The notes: generated by a model not told the origin, from the letters alone. Positions 1-6,756 are shown, numbered from the stretch's first letter. The stretch: DNA of 7,601 bases from an uncultured Eubacteriales bacterium (GCA_900552775.1 USAP01000078.1:1-7601), one strand, 5' to 3'. Translations and numbers: made by a program.

Positions 1-84
1 ATTTACGAAGTATAAACTTAAAGAACGGCTTTCAAAACCAATACTTCCTTATCGGGTTGTGGCTTTTTAAACAGCCCCCCTCTT

Positions 85-384
85 TTACCACAAGTATTTT
101 TCCAACTCAACCGTATAATTTTCGTCCACGAATACACCTTCGGCATTAAGAAGTGCCTTTTGAGCATCTTTACCGCCAAAAGCAAAATCAGGAGCCAAAC
201 CCCCGAAACGGTTAACCACTCTGTGGCACGGTATCACACCCGGCAGCGGATTTTTATGCAGCGCCCCTCCTACAATTCTTGAAGCGCGGGGACTTGCGCA
301 CATGCGTGCTATCTGCCCGTATGTTGCAACTTTGCCCCGCGGTATTTCCGAGACTGCTTTATAAACCTTTTCGTAAAAATTCAT
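85..384 (-). CDS. Single-domain MGMT-family (O6-alkylguanine-DNA alkyltransferase-like) protein
   Basis: A 99-aa protein matching only the C-terminal DNA-binding and catalytic domain of O6-methylguanine-DNA methyltransferases, which are usually about 160-210 aa. Seen are IPRGKVATYGQIA (14-26, with Tyr22), SRIVGGALHKNP (35-46, with Arg36 as the likely base-flipping arginine finger) and IPCHRVV (51-57, with acceptor Cys53). FGGLAPDFAFGG and LLNAEGV follow. Well-studied short alkyltransferase-like (ATL) proteins have Trp or Ala in place of this Cys and only flag lesions for excision repair. Here the Cys is kept, so direct alkyl transfer is chemically possible but not proven. The start lies 4 bases after the lipoprotein stop. 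A weak GGG-containing site 8 bases upstream suggests coupled translation. No terminator with a T-run follows. Confidence 0.88.
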   Translation of the reverse strand: MNFYEKVYKAVSEIPRGKVATYGQIARMCASPRASRIVGGALHKNPLPGVIPCHRVVNRFGGLAPDFAFGGKDAQKALLNAEGVFVDENYTVELEKYLW

Positions 385-388
385 AATA

Positions 389-1132
389 TCAACCCATTTT
401 GCTCAAATCCTGAACAGTGTATCCGTCCGGAACATCGAAAAAGCCGCTCGGTACCGTATGAGACAACACAAGAATCTGAGTTGTGGTCTCTGCCCCGTCC
501 GTTCCTATCTGCTTTACGTATCGTATGGTCTGAGAGTCGTAATAATATTTAACCGTGTTTCCGTCCACATCTTTAAATTCCTCGCAAGTGAGCTTTTCGC
601 CGTTTATTTCTTCTTCCGAGGTACCTATAAATTTATCCGTTGCCGCCGAAGCCGCTTTTGCAACAATAAAATTTGTAAAGCCTTCTTTCATAGAATCCGC
701 AACGGGCGATGTGAGCACGGTTTTCTGCTCGGGGAAAACGTAATAAAGCATATCTCCGTCTATTATTTTTGTACCTTCCGATTCTCTCACCGCAACCTTG
801 CTTCCTTCTGCCGCAACTTCGGAAACCACGGTACCCTCGGCTGTTGTTACATTTCTTTTAATATAATACGTTCCGCTCTCAATAAACTTTGAAATAAACG
901 AAGTTGTGTAATCTCCGGGTTTTTCATTGCTTGTAACAATCGCTTCGTCAACCTTGGGCTCAACTGCCGTTTTAGCTTGCTCAGCCGCCGCGGAATTATC
1001 TGTATTCTGTGCCATATCTCCACCGGCAGTCTCGGTGCTCGTTTCTGTATTCGCAGCGTCGTTTGCCTTTTTCTTTCCGCAGCCGGAAAGCACCAGCATA
1101 GCCGCAAGCATAACAACAAGTATTTTTTTCAT
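389..1132 (-). CDS. Lipoprotein, possibly LolA-like fold
   Basis: A 247-aa precursor. MKKILVVMLAAM opens a type II signal peptide, and the lipobox is LSGC with Cys18 as the lipidated residue. A low-complexity linker rich in Ala, Thr, Asn and Glu (about 19-62) then tethers a folded domain (about 63-247) to the outer face of the cytoplasmic membrane. The domain alternates short beta-like stretches and contains EEEINGEKLTCEEFKDVDG, KYYYDSQTIRYV and a terminal FDVPDGYTVQDLS. This pattern of a GE-x-x-x-CEEF strand, a YYYD hairpin and a closing FxxPxGYxxxDLS recalls the LolA/LppX-like fold of single-membrane lipoproteins. That is a resemblance by eye, and no specific ligand is claimed. It has its own promoter and ribosome binding site. 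The alkyltransferase-like gene begins 4 bases after its stop, so both share one transcript. Confidence 0.85.
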   Translation of the reverse strand: MKKILVVMLAAMLVLSGCGKKKANDAANTETSTETAGGDMAQNTDNSAAAEQAKTAVEPKVDEAIVTSNEKPGDYTTSFISKFIESGTYYIKRNVTTAEGTVVSEVAAEGSKVAVRESEGTKIIDGDMLYYVFPEQKTVLTSPVADSMKEGFTNFIVAKAASAATDKFIGTSEEEINGEKLTCEEFKDVDGNTVKYYYDSQTIRYVKQIGTDGAETTTQILVLSHTVPSGFFDVPDGYTVQDLSKMG

Positions 1133-1139
1133 GTTTATT

Positions 1140-1145
1140 CCCTCC
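1140..1145 (-). promoter_or_regulatory. Ribosome binding site that sets the lipoprotein start
   Basis: GGAGGG on the minus strand, 7 bases before the ATG at 1132. The longer in-frame start at 1189 falls inside the promoter spacer and would hide the signal peptide, so it is not used. Confidence 0.85.
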
Positions 1146-1168
1146 GATTTCAGTTTGTTTTTATATTT

Positions 1169-1197
1169 ATTATAACATGTCAATATCAAAATGGCAA
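1169..1197 (-). promoter_or_regulatory. Sigma-A-type extended -10 promoter of the lipoprotein/MGMT unit
   Basis: Minus strand: -35 TTGCCA (1197-1192, one mismatch to consensus), a 17-base spacer, and -10 TATAAT (1174-1169) preceded by TG one base upstream. Just beyond the -35 is an AT-rich palindrome TTTAATTAAA (1201-1210) that could act as an UP element. The predicted start of transcription is near 1162, giving a leader of about 30 nt. It begins only 20 bases after the dprA stop, with no terminator between. Confidence 0.88.
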
Positions 1198-1216
1198 GAC
1201 TTTAATTAAATCCGCA

Positions 1217-2242
1217 TCAAAGCCGCGTATAGATGTTTTCACCCAAGCAGCGCACTTTTCCTTTTATTTGCATCATCGTCAAAATTGCACCGAGCCTCGA
1301 CGCGTCAATTCCGGTTTTTACGGCAATCTCATCAATTCTCAGCGGCTCCGAAAGCAGTGCGGAGAGTATTTTTTTCTCTTCCGAAGACGCGTCCGCATCA
1401 AATAATTCCGCAGCCGCAATGACATTGTTTTCTCCATTTTCGTAAGTATCACTGTCTTCCTCCGTGTTTTCTTCAGCGGCAAAAAGTTCGGGGTATCTCG
1501 TCATATACTCGCTTAAAATTGTTTCCGCATCAAGAAGCGGAATTGCCCCGTCTCTGATAAGCTCGTTGGCGCCTGCCGAATTTCTGCTTGTGATATTGCC
1601 CGGCAGCGCGAAAACATCTCTGTTTTGCTCATATGCATGCCTTGCGGTTAAAAGCGCTCCGCTTTTTATTATATCTTCTCTCAGCGGATGATTGCCGCTC
1701 GGATAATCAACATTAAGTCCGCACGCCGCAACGCCTACTGTTTTTCCTCCGGCCCTCAAAGCTCCCATGTGCGCCGCACTGTCTACTCCGAGTGCACATC
1801 CGCTTACAATTGTCATGCCGCATTCCGCAAGCTGGGTTGATACCGCCGCAGCGCTTGTTATGCCGTAATCACTGGCTTTTCTTGATCCGACAATGCAAAA
1901 CATCAATCTGCTTTTAAGCATAGCCGTATTTCCGAATGCATACAAAATCACGGGCGGATCGGGTATATTCAAAAGTTCCGGAGGATAGTGAGAATCCCCT
2001 ATCTTGATAAGCTTTATCCCGAGACTTTGCGCAGCGGCCAATTCTTTTTCGGCGCGCTGCAAATCCTTCTTTTCAAGTTCCTTTATGTTCCCGTCCGTCA
2101 GAAAATCACAAACCATGTATTCCGACTTTTCGGCTTTGTATACATTCTCAGCACTTCCGAAATGCTCCAAAAGTTCACATTTTTTTGATGTCAAAATATC
2201 TTCAATAAAATTCAGCCACAAATAATAAACCGTTTCATTCAT
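1217..2242 (-). CDS. dprA: DprA/Smf DNA-processing protein with an apparent internal deletion
   Basis: A 341-aa protein. DprA binds incoming single-stranded DNA in the cytosol and loads RecA during transformation. Visible parts are an N-terminal helical domain (about 1-80), the start of the extended Rossmann domain with YPPELLNIPDPP (86-97), the nucleotide-site motif GSR (119-121), SGCALGVDSAAH (147-158) and GGKTVGVAACGLNVDYP (165-181). Later come LLTARHAYEQNRDVFALPGNI (beginning at 197) and ANELIRDGA, an acidic linker (about 255-275), and a C-terminal winged-helix domain (about 287-341). Oddly, LREDIIKSGALL runs directly into TARHAYEQ. In other DprA proteins about 45-50 residues lie between these, including FPxRNRIIxGLS and the VVEA strand. 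The frame is intact. The ATG overlaps the RCC1 stop by 8 bp, so translation is probably coupled. Activity without the missing block is doubtful. Confidence 0.88.
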   Translation of the reverse strand: MNETVYYLWLNFIEDILTSKKCELLEHFGSAENVYKAEKSEYMVCDFLTDGNIKELEKKDLQRAEKELAAAQSLGIKLIKIGDSHYPPELLNIPDPPVILYAFGNTAMLKSRLMFCIVGSRKASDYGITSAAAVSTQLAECGMTIVSGCALGVDSAAHMGALRAGGKTVGVAACGLNVDYPSGNHPLREDIIKSGALLTARHAYEQNRDVFALPGNITSRNSAGANELIRDGAIPLLDAETILSEYMTRYPELFAAEENTEEDSDTYENGENNVIAAAELFDADASSEEKKILSALLSEPLRIDEIAVKTGIDASRLGAILTMMQIKGKVRCLGENIYTRL

Positions 2243-4367
2243 AGAAAAAACCTTCTTTTGCATATATAGGTTCCATACTTTCATTCCACACAAACACTTT
2301 CCAGCTTTTTGCACCGCTTGACGGCAATTCAAATATGCTGCTTTCAAAGTTATCTGCATGAACACCGCACAAAACACCGTTTTCGTCAAATAGTGCGGCA
2401 AAAACTTTTCCTTTTTCCGCGCGGTTCGTTTCAACAATAACGCTCAGCGTTTCATCTGATTGAACGGGGCATATAAACAAATCGTCAGTCATCATGGCAT
2501 TTACAAGTGTTTTTACCGCCGACTGCATTTTTTCTGTTCCTTTTCCCGCAAAGACAAATCCGCCGTCCTCTGTATATCCCATACAAACCTTGTTTCCGCC
2601 GTATACGGCTTTTATATTTTTCCATGATGAAACATCTATATCTTCCGAACTGCTTATACATGTTCCATCACTTCTGAGCCCGACCGTATACCCGTATCCT
2701 GCAGCAGCCGAAACAATGTCTGTCCAGCCATCATAATTCCCGGAATTTTTTCCCGCACAAACCACGCTTCCGTCATTTTTTATTCCGACGATGTGATTGT
2801 ATCCGCCGCAAAGCTTTTTTATATCTGTCCATTCCGACACCGGCTTATAAAGCTTACATGTATCATTAAACTGATTTTTAACATATACTTTTGCCGAGCC
2901 ATCGGGGAAAAGCGCCGCAGTATATAAATATCCGCACGCAAAATCCCGCGCGCCGTAAGATTTTACAACACTTCCGCTGTTCTTCTCCGAAAGCGAAAAG
3001 GGAACATACGTCGTTGATGAGGCAAGCCTTACAAGTCCATCCCATCTTATCCCTCCGACAAACGGCTTTGTTCCTTCAACAACCCCGGACAGTGTTTTCA
3101 TAATTCCGTCCCACGACTCAGCCGTTTCGGACAGCAGCGTACTATTTGTATGTACTTTTCCGCCATCGTCCGCTGCCGACAAAATGTCGTATTGCAGATT
3201 TACGGATAAACCAAACGTTTCACCAAAACCCTCCGCTTCCGACACGGCATCCGAAAACCTCATAACGCGCCCCGAAGGCAGACGCAGATATACAGCGTCT
3301 TTTCCCGATGCAATATCCGGAAAAGCGCATTCTTTCTCTATCGGGCGGCGCAGAAGGTTCCATCCGTTTATTTCTTCTTTAAGGTCATCCGTTTCTATTA
3401 TGCTTACAGGACTTCCGCAAAGCACAGCCGCTCCGTCTTCCGTCTCCGCAAGCAAACCTGTTTCTTTATTGCTTTTATTAATTGCAACACATTTAATATT
3501 TTTCAGCATTCCCACTTTAAATGCAGCAGCCGCATCTTCTCCGACAGCCTCATCTTGTGCATCCGTTAAAACAGTGCCGTCATTTTTTACTCCGACAACT
3601 ACGCCGCGCAAATGTGCGTCCAAAGCTATATCCAAAGTTTTTATGTCTGTCCATTCCGAAGGCTTCCAATATGAAGGATCGTTTGCGTCATCCCCCGGAC
3701 ACATTACCGCTTCTCCCGCATACAGAAGCGTACCGTCATTTTTAAGTCCCACAGAAAGATTTCCGGCTGCAAAAACGCCTGTCACTCCGCTCCACGATGA
3801 CGTTGTGCATGCAACTGCATTTCCGGCAGCAGCAACAGTACCGTCTGAAAGCAGCGCAAGCACATGAGCGCCACCTGCCGCAATTTTTTTTGCACCCGCA
3901 ATATGCGACAAATCAATATCCGATCCGCTTGCAATCAAACTGCCGTCAGATTTAAGCCCGACCATGAACCCGTCGCGGTCGCTTTTACCCGTTCCGCCTC
4001 CTGCGGCAATATCCGTAATGCCGCTCCACGAAGACGTATCTATATTTTCATCTCCGCACGTTACAACACTCCCGTCCGAAAGCAAAGCAGCAGAAAAATA
4101 TTTTCCTGCTGCCGCTTTTATAACATTATTCCAGCCATAGGTGTTACACTGACCAAAGCTGTTATCTCCGGCAGCGTACACTCTGCCGTATTTGTTTACA
4201 CCCACATAGTGATTAAATCCTGCCGAAAGCATATCTTCCGCCGTCTGCACGGCAGCCTGTACCGGTATAAAAGACAGAACGAAACAAAGCACAGCAGCAC
4301 AGCTGATGATTCTTCCGAAAAGCCGTGTTTTCATACCGCTCTTAACATATGAAAAAAAGCTGCGCAT
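2235..4367 (-). CDS. Secreted RCC1-repeat (beta-propeller) protein
   Basis: A 710-aa exported protein of unknown role. The signal peptide has basic residues, a hydrophobic core (about 20-35) and a likely cleavage after VQA (36-38). About six RCC1-like units occupy residues 47-292. They show the pattern AAG..H.VGL.SDGTV.A.G then SSWSGITDI or EWTDIK, as at 86-120, 163-198 and 199-245. A weaker central stretch (about 293-470) keeps only fragments such as SGKDAVYLRLPSGRV. About four more units follow at 477-612. RCC1 units fold as propeller blades used for protein or ligand binding. Residues about 640-707 form a separate beta-rich C-terminal domain (KVFAALFDENG, then KVFVWNESMEPI) like those ending many clostridial secreted proteins. 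No LPxTG sorting signal, SLH domain or C-terminal anchor is seen. It sits between the capsule kinase and dprA, so it is expressed with the polysaccharide genes; a cell-surface role is inferred. Confidence 0.88.
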   Translation of the reverse strand: MRSFFSYVKSGMKTRLFGRIISCAAVLCFVLSFIPVQAAVQTAEDMLSAGFNHYVGVNKYGRVYAAGDNSFGQCNTYGWNNVIKAAAGKYFSAALLSDGSVVTCGDENIDTSSWSGITDIAAGGGTGKSDRDGFMVGLKSDGSLIASGSDIDLSHIAGAKKIAAGGAHVLALLSDGTVAAAGNAVACTTSSWSGVTGVFAAGNLSVGLKNDGTLLYAGEAVMCPGDDANDPSYWKPSEWTDIKTLDIALDAHLRGVVVGVKNDGTVLTDAQDEAVGEDAAAAFKVGMLKNIKCVAINKSNKETGLLAETEDGAAVLCGSPVSIIETDDLKEEINGWNLLRRPIEKECAFPDIASGKDAVYLRLPSGRVMRFSDAVSEAEGFGETFGLSVNLQYDILSAADDGGKVHTNSTLLSETAESWDGIMKTLSGVVEGTKPFVGGIRWDGLVRLASSTTYVPFSLSEKNSGSVVKSYGARDFACGYLYTAALFPDGSAKVYVKNQFNDTCKLYKPVSEWTDIKKLCGGYNHIVGIKNDGSVVCAGKNSGNYDGWTDIVSAAAGYGYTVGLRSDGTCISSSEDIDVSSWKNIKAVYGGNKVCMGYTEDGGFVFAGKGTEKMQSAVKTLVNAMMTDDLFICPVQSDETLSVIVETNRAEKGKVFAALFDENGVLCGVHADNFESSIFELPSSGAKSWKVFVWNESMEPIYAKEGFFYE
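2251..2255 (-). promoter_or_regulatory. Ribosome binding site of dprA inside the RCC1 gene
   Basis: GAAGG on the minus strand ends 8 bases before the ATG at 2242, within the last codons of the upstream gene. It supports the ATG at 2242 rather than the in-frame ATG at 2437, which would add 65 residues unlike DprA and lies deep in the RCC1 gene. Confidence 0.6.
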
Positions 4368-4373
4368 GTTTTA

Positions 4374-4380
4374 CCCCTTC
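4374..4380 (-). promoter_or_regulatory. Ribosome binding site of the RCC1-repeat gene
   Basis: GAAGGGG on the minus strand, 6 bases before the ATG at 4367, inside the 20-base gap after the kinase stop. It favours this ATG over an in-frame ATG at 4334, which would also give a usable but shorter signal peptide. Confidence 0.75.
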
Positions 4381-4387
4381 TTATCTT

Positions 4388-5089
4388 TTAATAATCATAA
4401 TTATAATACTTATAACCTCTGGACTTCTTTGTTACATTATTCATTATAACACCCGCAACACGGGCATTTGCTTTTTTTAAATTATCAAGCGAATTTTCAA
4501 CATCCGCATAGCTTGTTTGTCCCGCCGAAACCACAAGCAACACCGTATCGGCAAATCTTGATATTATAGCCGCGTCCGCAAGTGCGGCAGATGGCGGCGA
4601 GTCAAGCAAAATAATGTCAAATTTCCCGCACAGCTCTTCCACAGCTTCCGCAAGTGCATTTGACGAAAGCATTTCCGCAGGATTTACAGGTCTTTCACCG
4701 CATGAAATAAAATAAAGATTATCCGTTTTCGTAGGGGTAATGATTTCTTCCGCAGTTTTCTTGCCGATAATAAGTGATGTAATTCCGTGCTCCGGCTTTT
4801 CCCCTATAATTCTGTGTATTACGGGACGCCTTAAATCAAGATCAATTATAAGCGTTTTGTCGCCGCCGAGCGCAAACACCTTTGCAAGGTTGTATACAGT
4901 GGTGGATTTTCCCTCACCGGCAACAGAGCTTGTAATAAGTATTTTTTTAATCGGATTTACCGAATTTGAAAACTCAATATTTGTTTTAAGCATACGATAT
5001 GCTTCCATTGCGGGAGCGTCGTCGTTTATGTCAATGTATATTCGTTCGGATTTTCCCGTTTTTTTCATTCTGCTTTTTCCTTCCGGCAT
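4388..5089 (-). CDS. CpsD/CapB-type bacterial tyrosine autokinase
   Basis: A 233-aa soluble P-loop kinase of the BY-kinase family. Walker A is SSVAGEGKST (54-63, with Lys61), Walker A' is IIDLDLRRP (81-89) and Walker B is IILLDSPP (159-166). The block RPVNPAEML (133-141) is also typical. The C-terminus is a tyrosine cluster (Y226, Y228, Y229, Y231, Y233), the usual autophosphorylation tail whose cycling controls polysaccharide polymerisation and export. There is no membrane helix, so it should act at the membrane through the Wzz-type protein encoded 2 bases upstream. The matching phosphatase (CpsB/Wzb type) is not in the window. Starting at 5089 places GGAAAG of the preceding gene's end upstream. 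An ATG at 5068 with GGAAGG before it is a weaker alternative that would shorten the protein by seven residues. Confidence 0.93.
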   Translation of the reverse strand: MPEGKSRMKKTGKSERIYIDINDDAPAMEAYRMLKTNIEFSNSVNPIKKILITSSVAGEGKSTTVYNLAKVFALGGDKTLIIDLDLRRPVIHRIIGEKPEHGITSLIIGKKTAEEIITPTKTDNLYFISCGERPVNPAEMLSSNALAEAVEELCGKFDIILLDSPPSAALADAAIISRFADTVLLVVSAGQTSYADVENSLDNLKKANARVAGVIMNNVTKKSRGYKYYNYDY

Positions 5090-5091
5090 AT

Positions 5092-5778
5092 TTACTTTCC
5101 GTCATATTTTGGAATAACTCCCAAAACCGGCTCATTAAAATGTTCTTTAAAATCTTCGGGGCCTTTTATCCTTGTGTCAAAAATTTCAACACAAAGAATA
5201 ATAAGTACTCCCAAAATCAGCCCGACCAAAAATGATGCTATAAGGCATATTTTCGGATTTATTACATTCGGCTGCTGCGGAACTGATGCCAAATCTATGA
5301 TCTGAATATTGTTTTTGCTGATTATCTCGCTGACTTCTTTTATAAGCACTTCCGTAATTTCGTTTGCCGCTTCAGCCATTAATACAGGATCTTTTCCCGT
5401 CACCGATACCTCAAGTATTCTGGAATCCGGATATGCTTTTACACCTATTGCAGACTGCGGCAAATCAAGGTTTGGCATATTTGCCTTTACCGTATTTAAA
5501 ACCCTGTTGCTCCGCGCTATAATGGCATAGTCCTTGGCAAGCTTCTCGTTTACTGTAAGTGCGGTGCTTTCCTGTGCCGCTCCGACGTTTTTTTCTTCTG
5601 TCTCGTCGGTTACATAAATCGTTGTATACGCAGTGTATGTAGCCGGTGCGTTTATAACAAAAAAATACATTCCGGCAAGCATTGTCACGACTACGCTTAT
5701 TAAACATATATACCATTTTTCGATAAAGAGCCTCATCAGCTTTTCGGCGGTAAGACCCTGTTCTTTTCGGTTATCCAT
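5092..5778 (-). CDS. Wzz/CapA-type chain-length determinant and tyrosine-kinase adaptor
   Basis: A 228-aa inner-membrane protein. It has a short cytosolic N-terminus, a first membrane helix at about residues 23-42, an extracytoplasmic domain of about 130 residues, and a second helix at about 177-199. A proline-rich motif before helix 2 (VPQQPNVINP, 166-175) is diagnostic of Wzz-family polysaccharide co-polymerases. The cytosolic tail (DTRIKGPEDFKEHF then PVLGVIP) is the conserved segment that, in Firmicutes CapA/CpsC/EpsA proteins, docks and activates the separate tyrosine kinase. The kinase gene follows after 2 bases, matching the split arrangement of Gram-positive bacteria. The expected role is to set chain length and export of a capsule or exopolysaccharide together with the kinase. 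First gene of the operon driven by the promoter at 5837-5865. Confidence 0.92.
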   Translation of the reverse strand: MDNRKEQGLTAEKLMRLFIEKWYICLISVVVTMLAGMYFFVINAPATYTAYTTIYVTDETEEKNVGAAQESTALTVNEKLAKDYAIIARSNRVLNTVKANMPNLDLPQSAIGVKAYPDSRILEVSVTGKDPVLMAEAANEITEVLIKEVSEIISKNNIQIIDLASVPQQPNVINPKICLIASFLVGLILGVLIILCVEIFDTRIKGPEDFKEHFNEPVLGVIPKYDGK

Positions 5779-5784
5779 AATAAT

Positions 5785-5788
5785 CTCC
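5785..5788 (-). promoter_or_regulatory. Ribosome binding site that sets the Wzz-type start
   Basis: GGAG on the minus strand, 6 bases before the ATG at 5778. The in-frame ATG seven codons earlier (5799) lies inside the leader hairpin and has no Shine-Dalgarno sequence, so it was not chosen. Confidence 0.75.
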
Positions 5789-5797
5789 GTTCGCCGC

Positions 5798-5813
5798 ATT
5801 GCGTCGGCGCAAT
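5798..5813 (-). promoter_or_regulatory. Leader hairpin upstream of the Wzz-type gene
   Basis: The minus strand reads ATTGCG-CCGA-CGCAAT, a perfect 6-bp stem with a 4-base loop, about 10 bases upstream of the ribosome binding site (5785-5788) and within the predicted leader. An alternative stem pairs CGCCG (5809-5805) with CGGCG (5796-5792), and the two cannot form together. It has no following T-run, so it is not an intrinsic terminator. A role in translation control or mRNA stability is inference only. Confidence 0.35.
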
Positions 5814-5836
5814 ATAAAACTTATATCTCCGATAAT

Positions 5837-5865
5837 ATTGTAACACAGCCATGCACGTTTGTCAA
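5837..5865 (-). promoter_or_regulatory. Sigma-A-type promoter of the Wzz/kinase/RCC1/dprA operon
   Basis: On the minus strand a perfect -35 TTGACA (5865-5860), a 17-base spacer and a -10 TACAAT (5842-5837) are seen. A TG one base before the -10 makes it an extended -10 element. It lies just after the radical SAM stop codon (5878) and about 59 bases before the wzz-like ATG, so transcription should start near 5830 with a leader of roughly 50 nt. No terminator separates it from the upstream gene, so read-through is possible. Confidence 0.85.
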
Positions 5866-5877
5866 ACAATTTTAAAA

Positions 5878-6756
5878 CTAAATGCCGCTTAAGTCAAAAT
5901 CCGGCGTATATGTCGTTTTCGCCGATGAACGCTCCTGAAAAAAACCTTTAAACCCACATTTTAAAGCAAAGTCCGCCGCTCTGCCGTATTCAAAAGACGT
6001 AACGCGTCTGGCAAGTTTTTTGTCGGCACAGTTATTTTGAGGAGTATACTGACTCATAAGGCTCAGCAATATCTCGCCCTTTTCATATGAGGAATCAAGA
6101 TATTTTAAAATTTCCAAACTGTCGCTTGAGAAACCCGGCAGCACCATATGGCGCACAATAACGCCGCTTTGCATTATTCCGTCCGTTATTCTCGGTTTGC
6201 CGACTTGCTTTACCATAGTTTCAAGCGCTTTTGACGCAATCTCAAAATAATGCGGAGCACGGCTCAAACGCACAGCCGCCTCCTCGCTTTTATACTTAAA
6301 ATCCGGAAGATATATATCTATAAGCCCGTTCAGATTCTTAAGTGTCTCTTCACTTTCATAGCCTCCGCAATTATATATAACGGGTATATAGAGTTTTGGC
6401 TTTATCTTATCAAGCACTCTGCAAATTCTGCCGGCAAAATGAGTCGGTGTGACAAGGTTTATATTGTGCACCCCTCTATTCTGCAGCGACAGCATGAGCT
6501 CTTCAAGTTTTTCATCTGAAATTTCCTTTCCAAAGCCCCCTGAACTTATTTTAAAATTCTGGCAATATACACACCTTAAATTGCAGCCGGAAAAAAATAT
6601 TGCTCCTGAGCCGCGCTTTCCGCTTATTGGCGGCTCTTCCCAAAAATGCGGCGCGCATCTTGCCGCTTTGAGAGTGTCCTTCATACCGCAGAAACCCACG
6701 GTTTCTTTTCTGTCAACCGAGCACATTCTCGGGCACAGCATGCATTTACTACTCAA
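5878..6756 (-). CDS. PflX-like radical SAM protein (COG1313 type, function unknown)
   Basis: A 292-aa protein starting at TTG (6756-6754), which overlaps the radC stop as TTGA. I chose this start because an ATG five codons later would remove Cys5 of the N-terminal cysteine cluster (C5, C8, C12, C23), which the family conserves. The radical SAM cluster is C58-x3-C62-x2-C65 in GCNLRCVYCQN and should bind a [4Fe-4S] cluster that cleaves S-adenosylmethionine. Other family blocks are HFWEEPPISG (37-46), GSGAIFFSGC (49-58), NLVTPTHF, YNCGGYESEETL, DIYLPDFKY, GVIVRHMVLPG and MSQYTPQ, ending in TPDFDLSGI. The length fits the family. Members are often labelled pyruvate formate-lyase activating enzyme, but the substrate is unknown and no glycyl-radical enzyme gene lies in this window, so that label should not be trusted. 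The enzyme is cytosolic and oxygen-sensitive, in keeping with an anaerobic host. Confidence 0.9.
   Translation of the reverse strand: MSSKCMLCPRMCSVDRKETVGFCGMKDTLKAARCAPHFWEEPPISGKRGSGAIFFSGCNLRCVYCQNFKISSGGFGKEISDEKLEELMLSLQNRGVHNINLVTPTHFAGRICRVLDKIKPKLYIPVIYNCGGYESEETLKNLNGLIDIYLPDFKYKSEEAAVRLSRAPHYFEIASKALETMVKQVGKPRITDGIMQSGVIVRHMVLPGFSSDSLEILKYLDSSYEKGEILLSLMSQYTPQNNCADKKLARRVTSFEYGRAADFALKCGFKGFFQERSSAKTTYTPDFDLSGI

Noticed and set aside
2..70. A plus-strand frame open from the left edge for 22 codons, ending KPILPYRVVAF then TAA, as the tail of a convergent gene.
   Set aside because: Too short to tell from chance, and no family was recognised. More sequence to the left would decide.
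61..84. GGCT...AGCC inverted repeat followed by a C/T-rich run as a terminator after the alkyltransferase-like gene.
   Set aside because: The stem is only 4 bp and there is no T-run on the minus strand, so it is not a credible intrinsic terminator.
1133..1189. A 19-codon extension of the lipoprotein start to 1189.
   Set aside because: It would begin within the promoter spacer and mask the lipoprotein signal peptide; GGAGGG sits just before the ATG at 1132.
458..1405. Plus-strand open frames of 144 and 142 codons opposite the lipoprotein and the end of dprA.
   Set aside because: They are antisense to genes with clear motifs, show no recognisable protein features, and the second crosses a strong minus-strand promoter.
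2243..2437. A 65-codon upstream extension of the dprA frame starting at ATG 2437.
   Set aside because: It is wholly inside the RCC1 gene, has no DprA-like sequence, and the ATG at 2242 has a ribosome binding site and the usual N-terminal sequence.
3184..4352. Plus-strand open frames of 227 and 162 codons opposite the RCC1 gene.
   Set aside because: Composition is Ser/Pro/Arg-rich noise produced by the antisense of repeated coding sequence. There is no domain, and the minus-strand gene is well supported.
5878..6756. Calling the radical SAM gene a pyruvate formate-lyase activase.
   Set aside because: The N-terminal cysteine cluster and conserved blocks fit the uncharacterised PflX/COG1313 group, and no glycyl-radical enzyme gene is present nearby.
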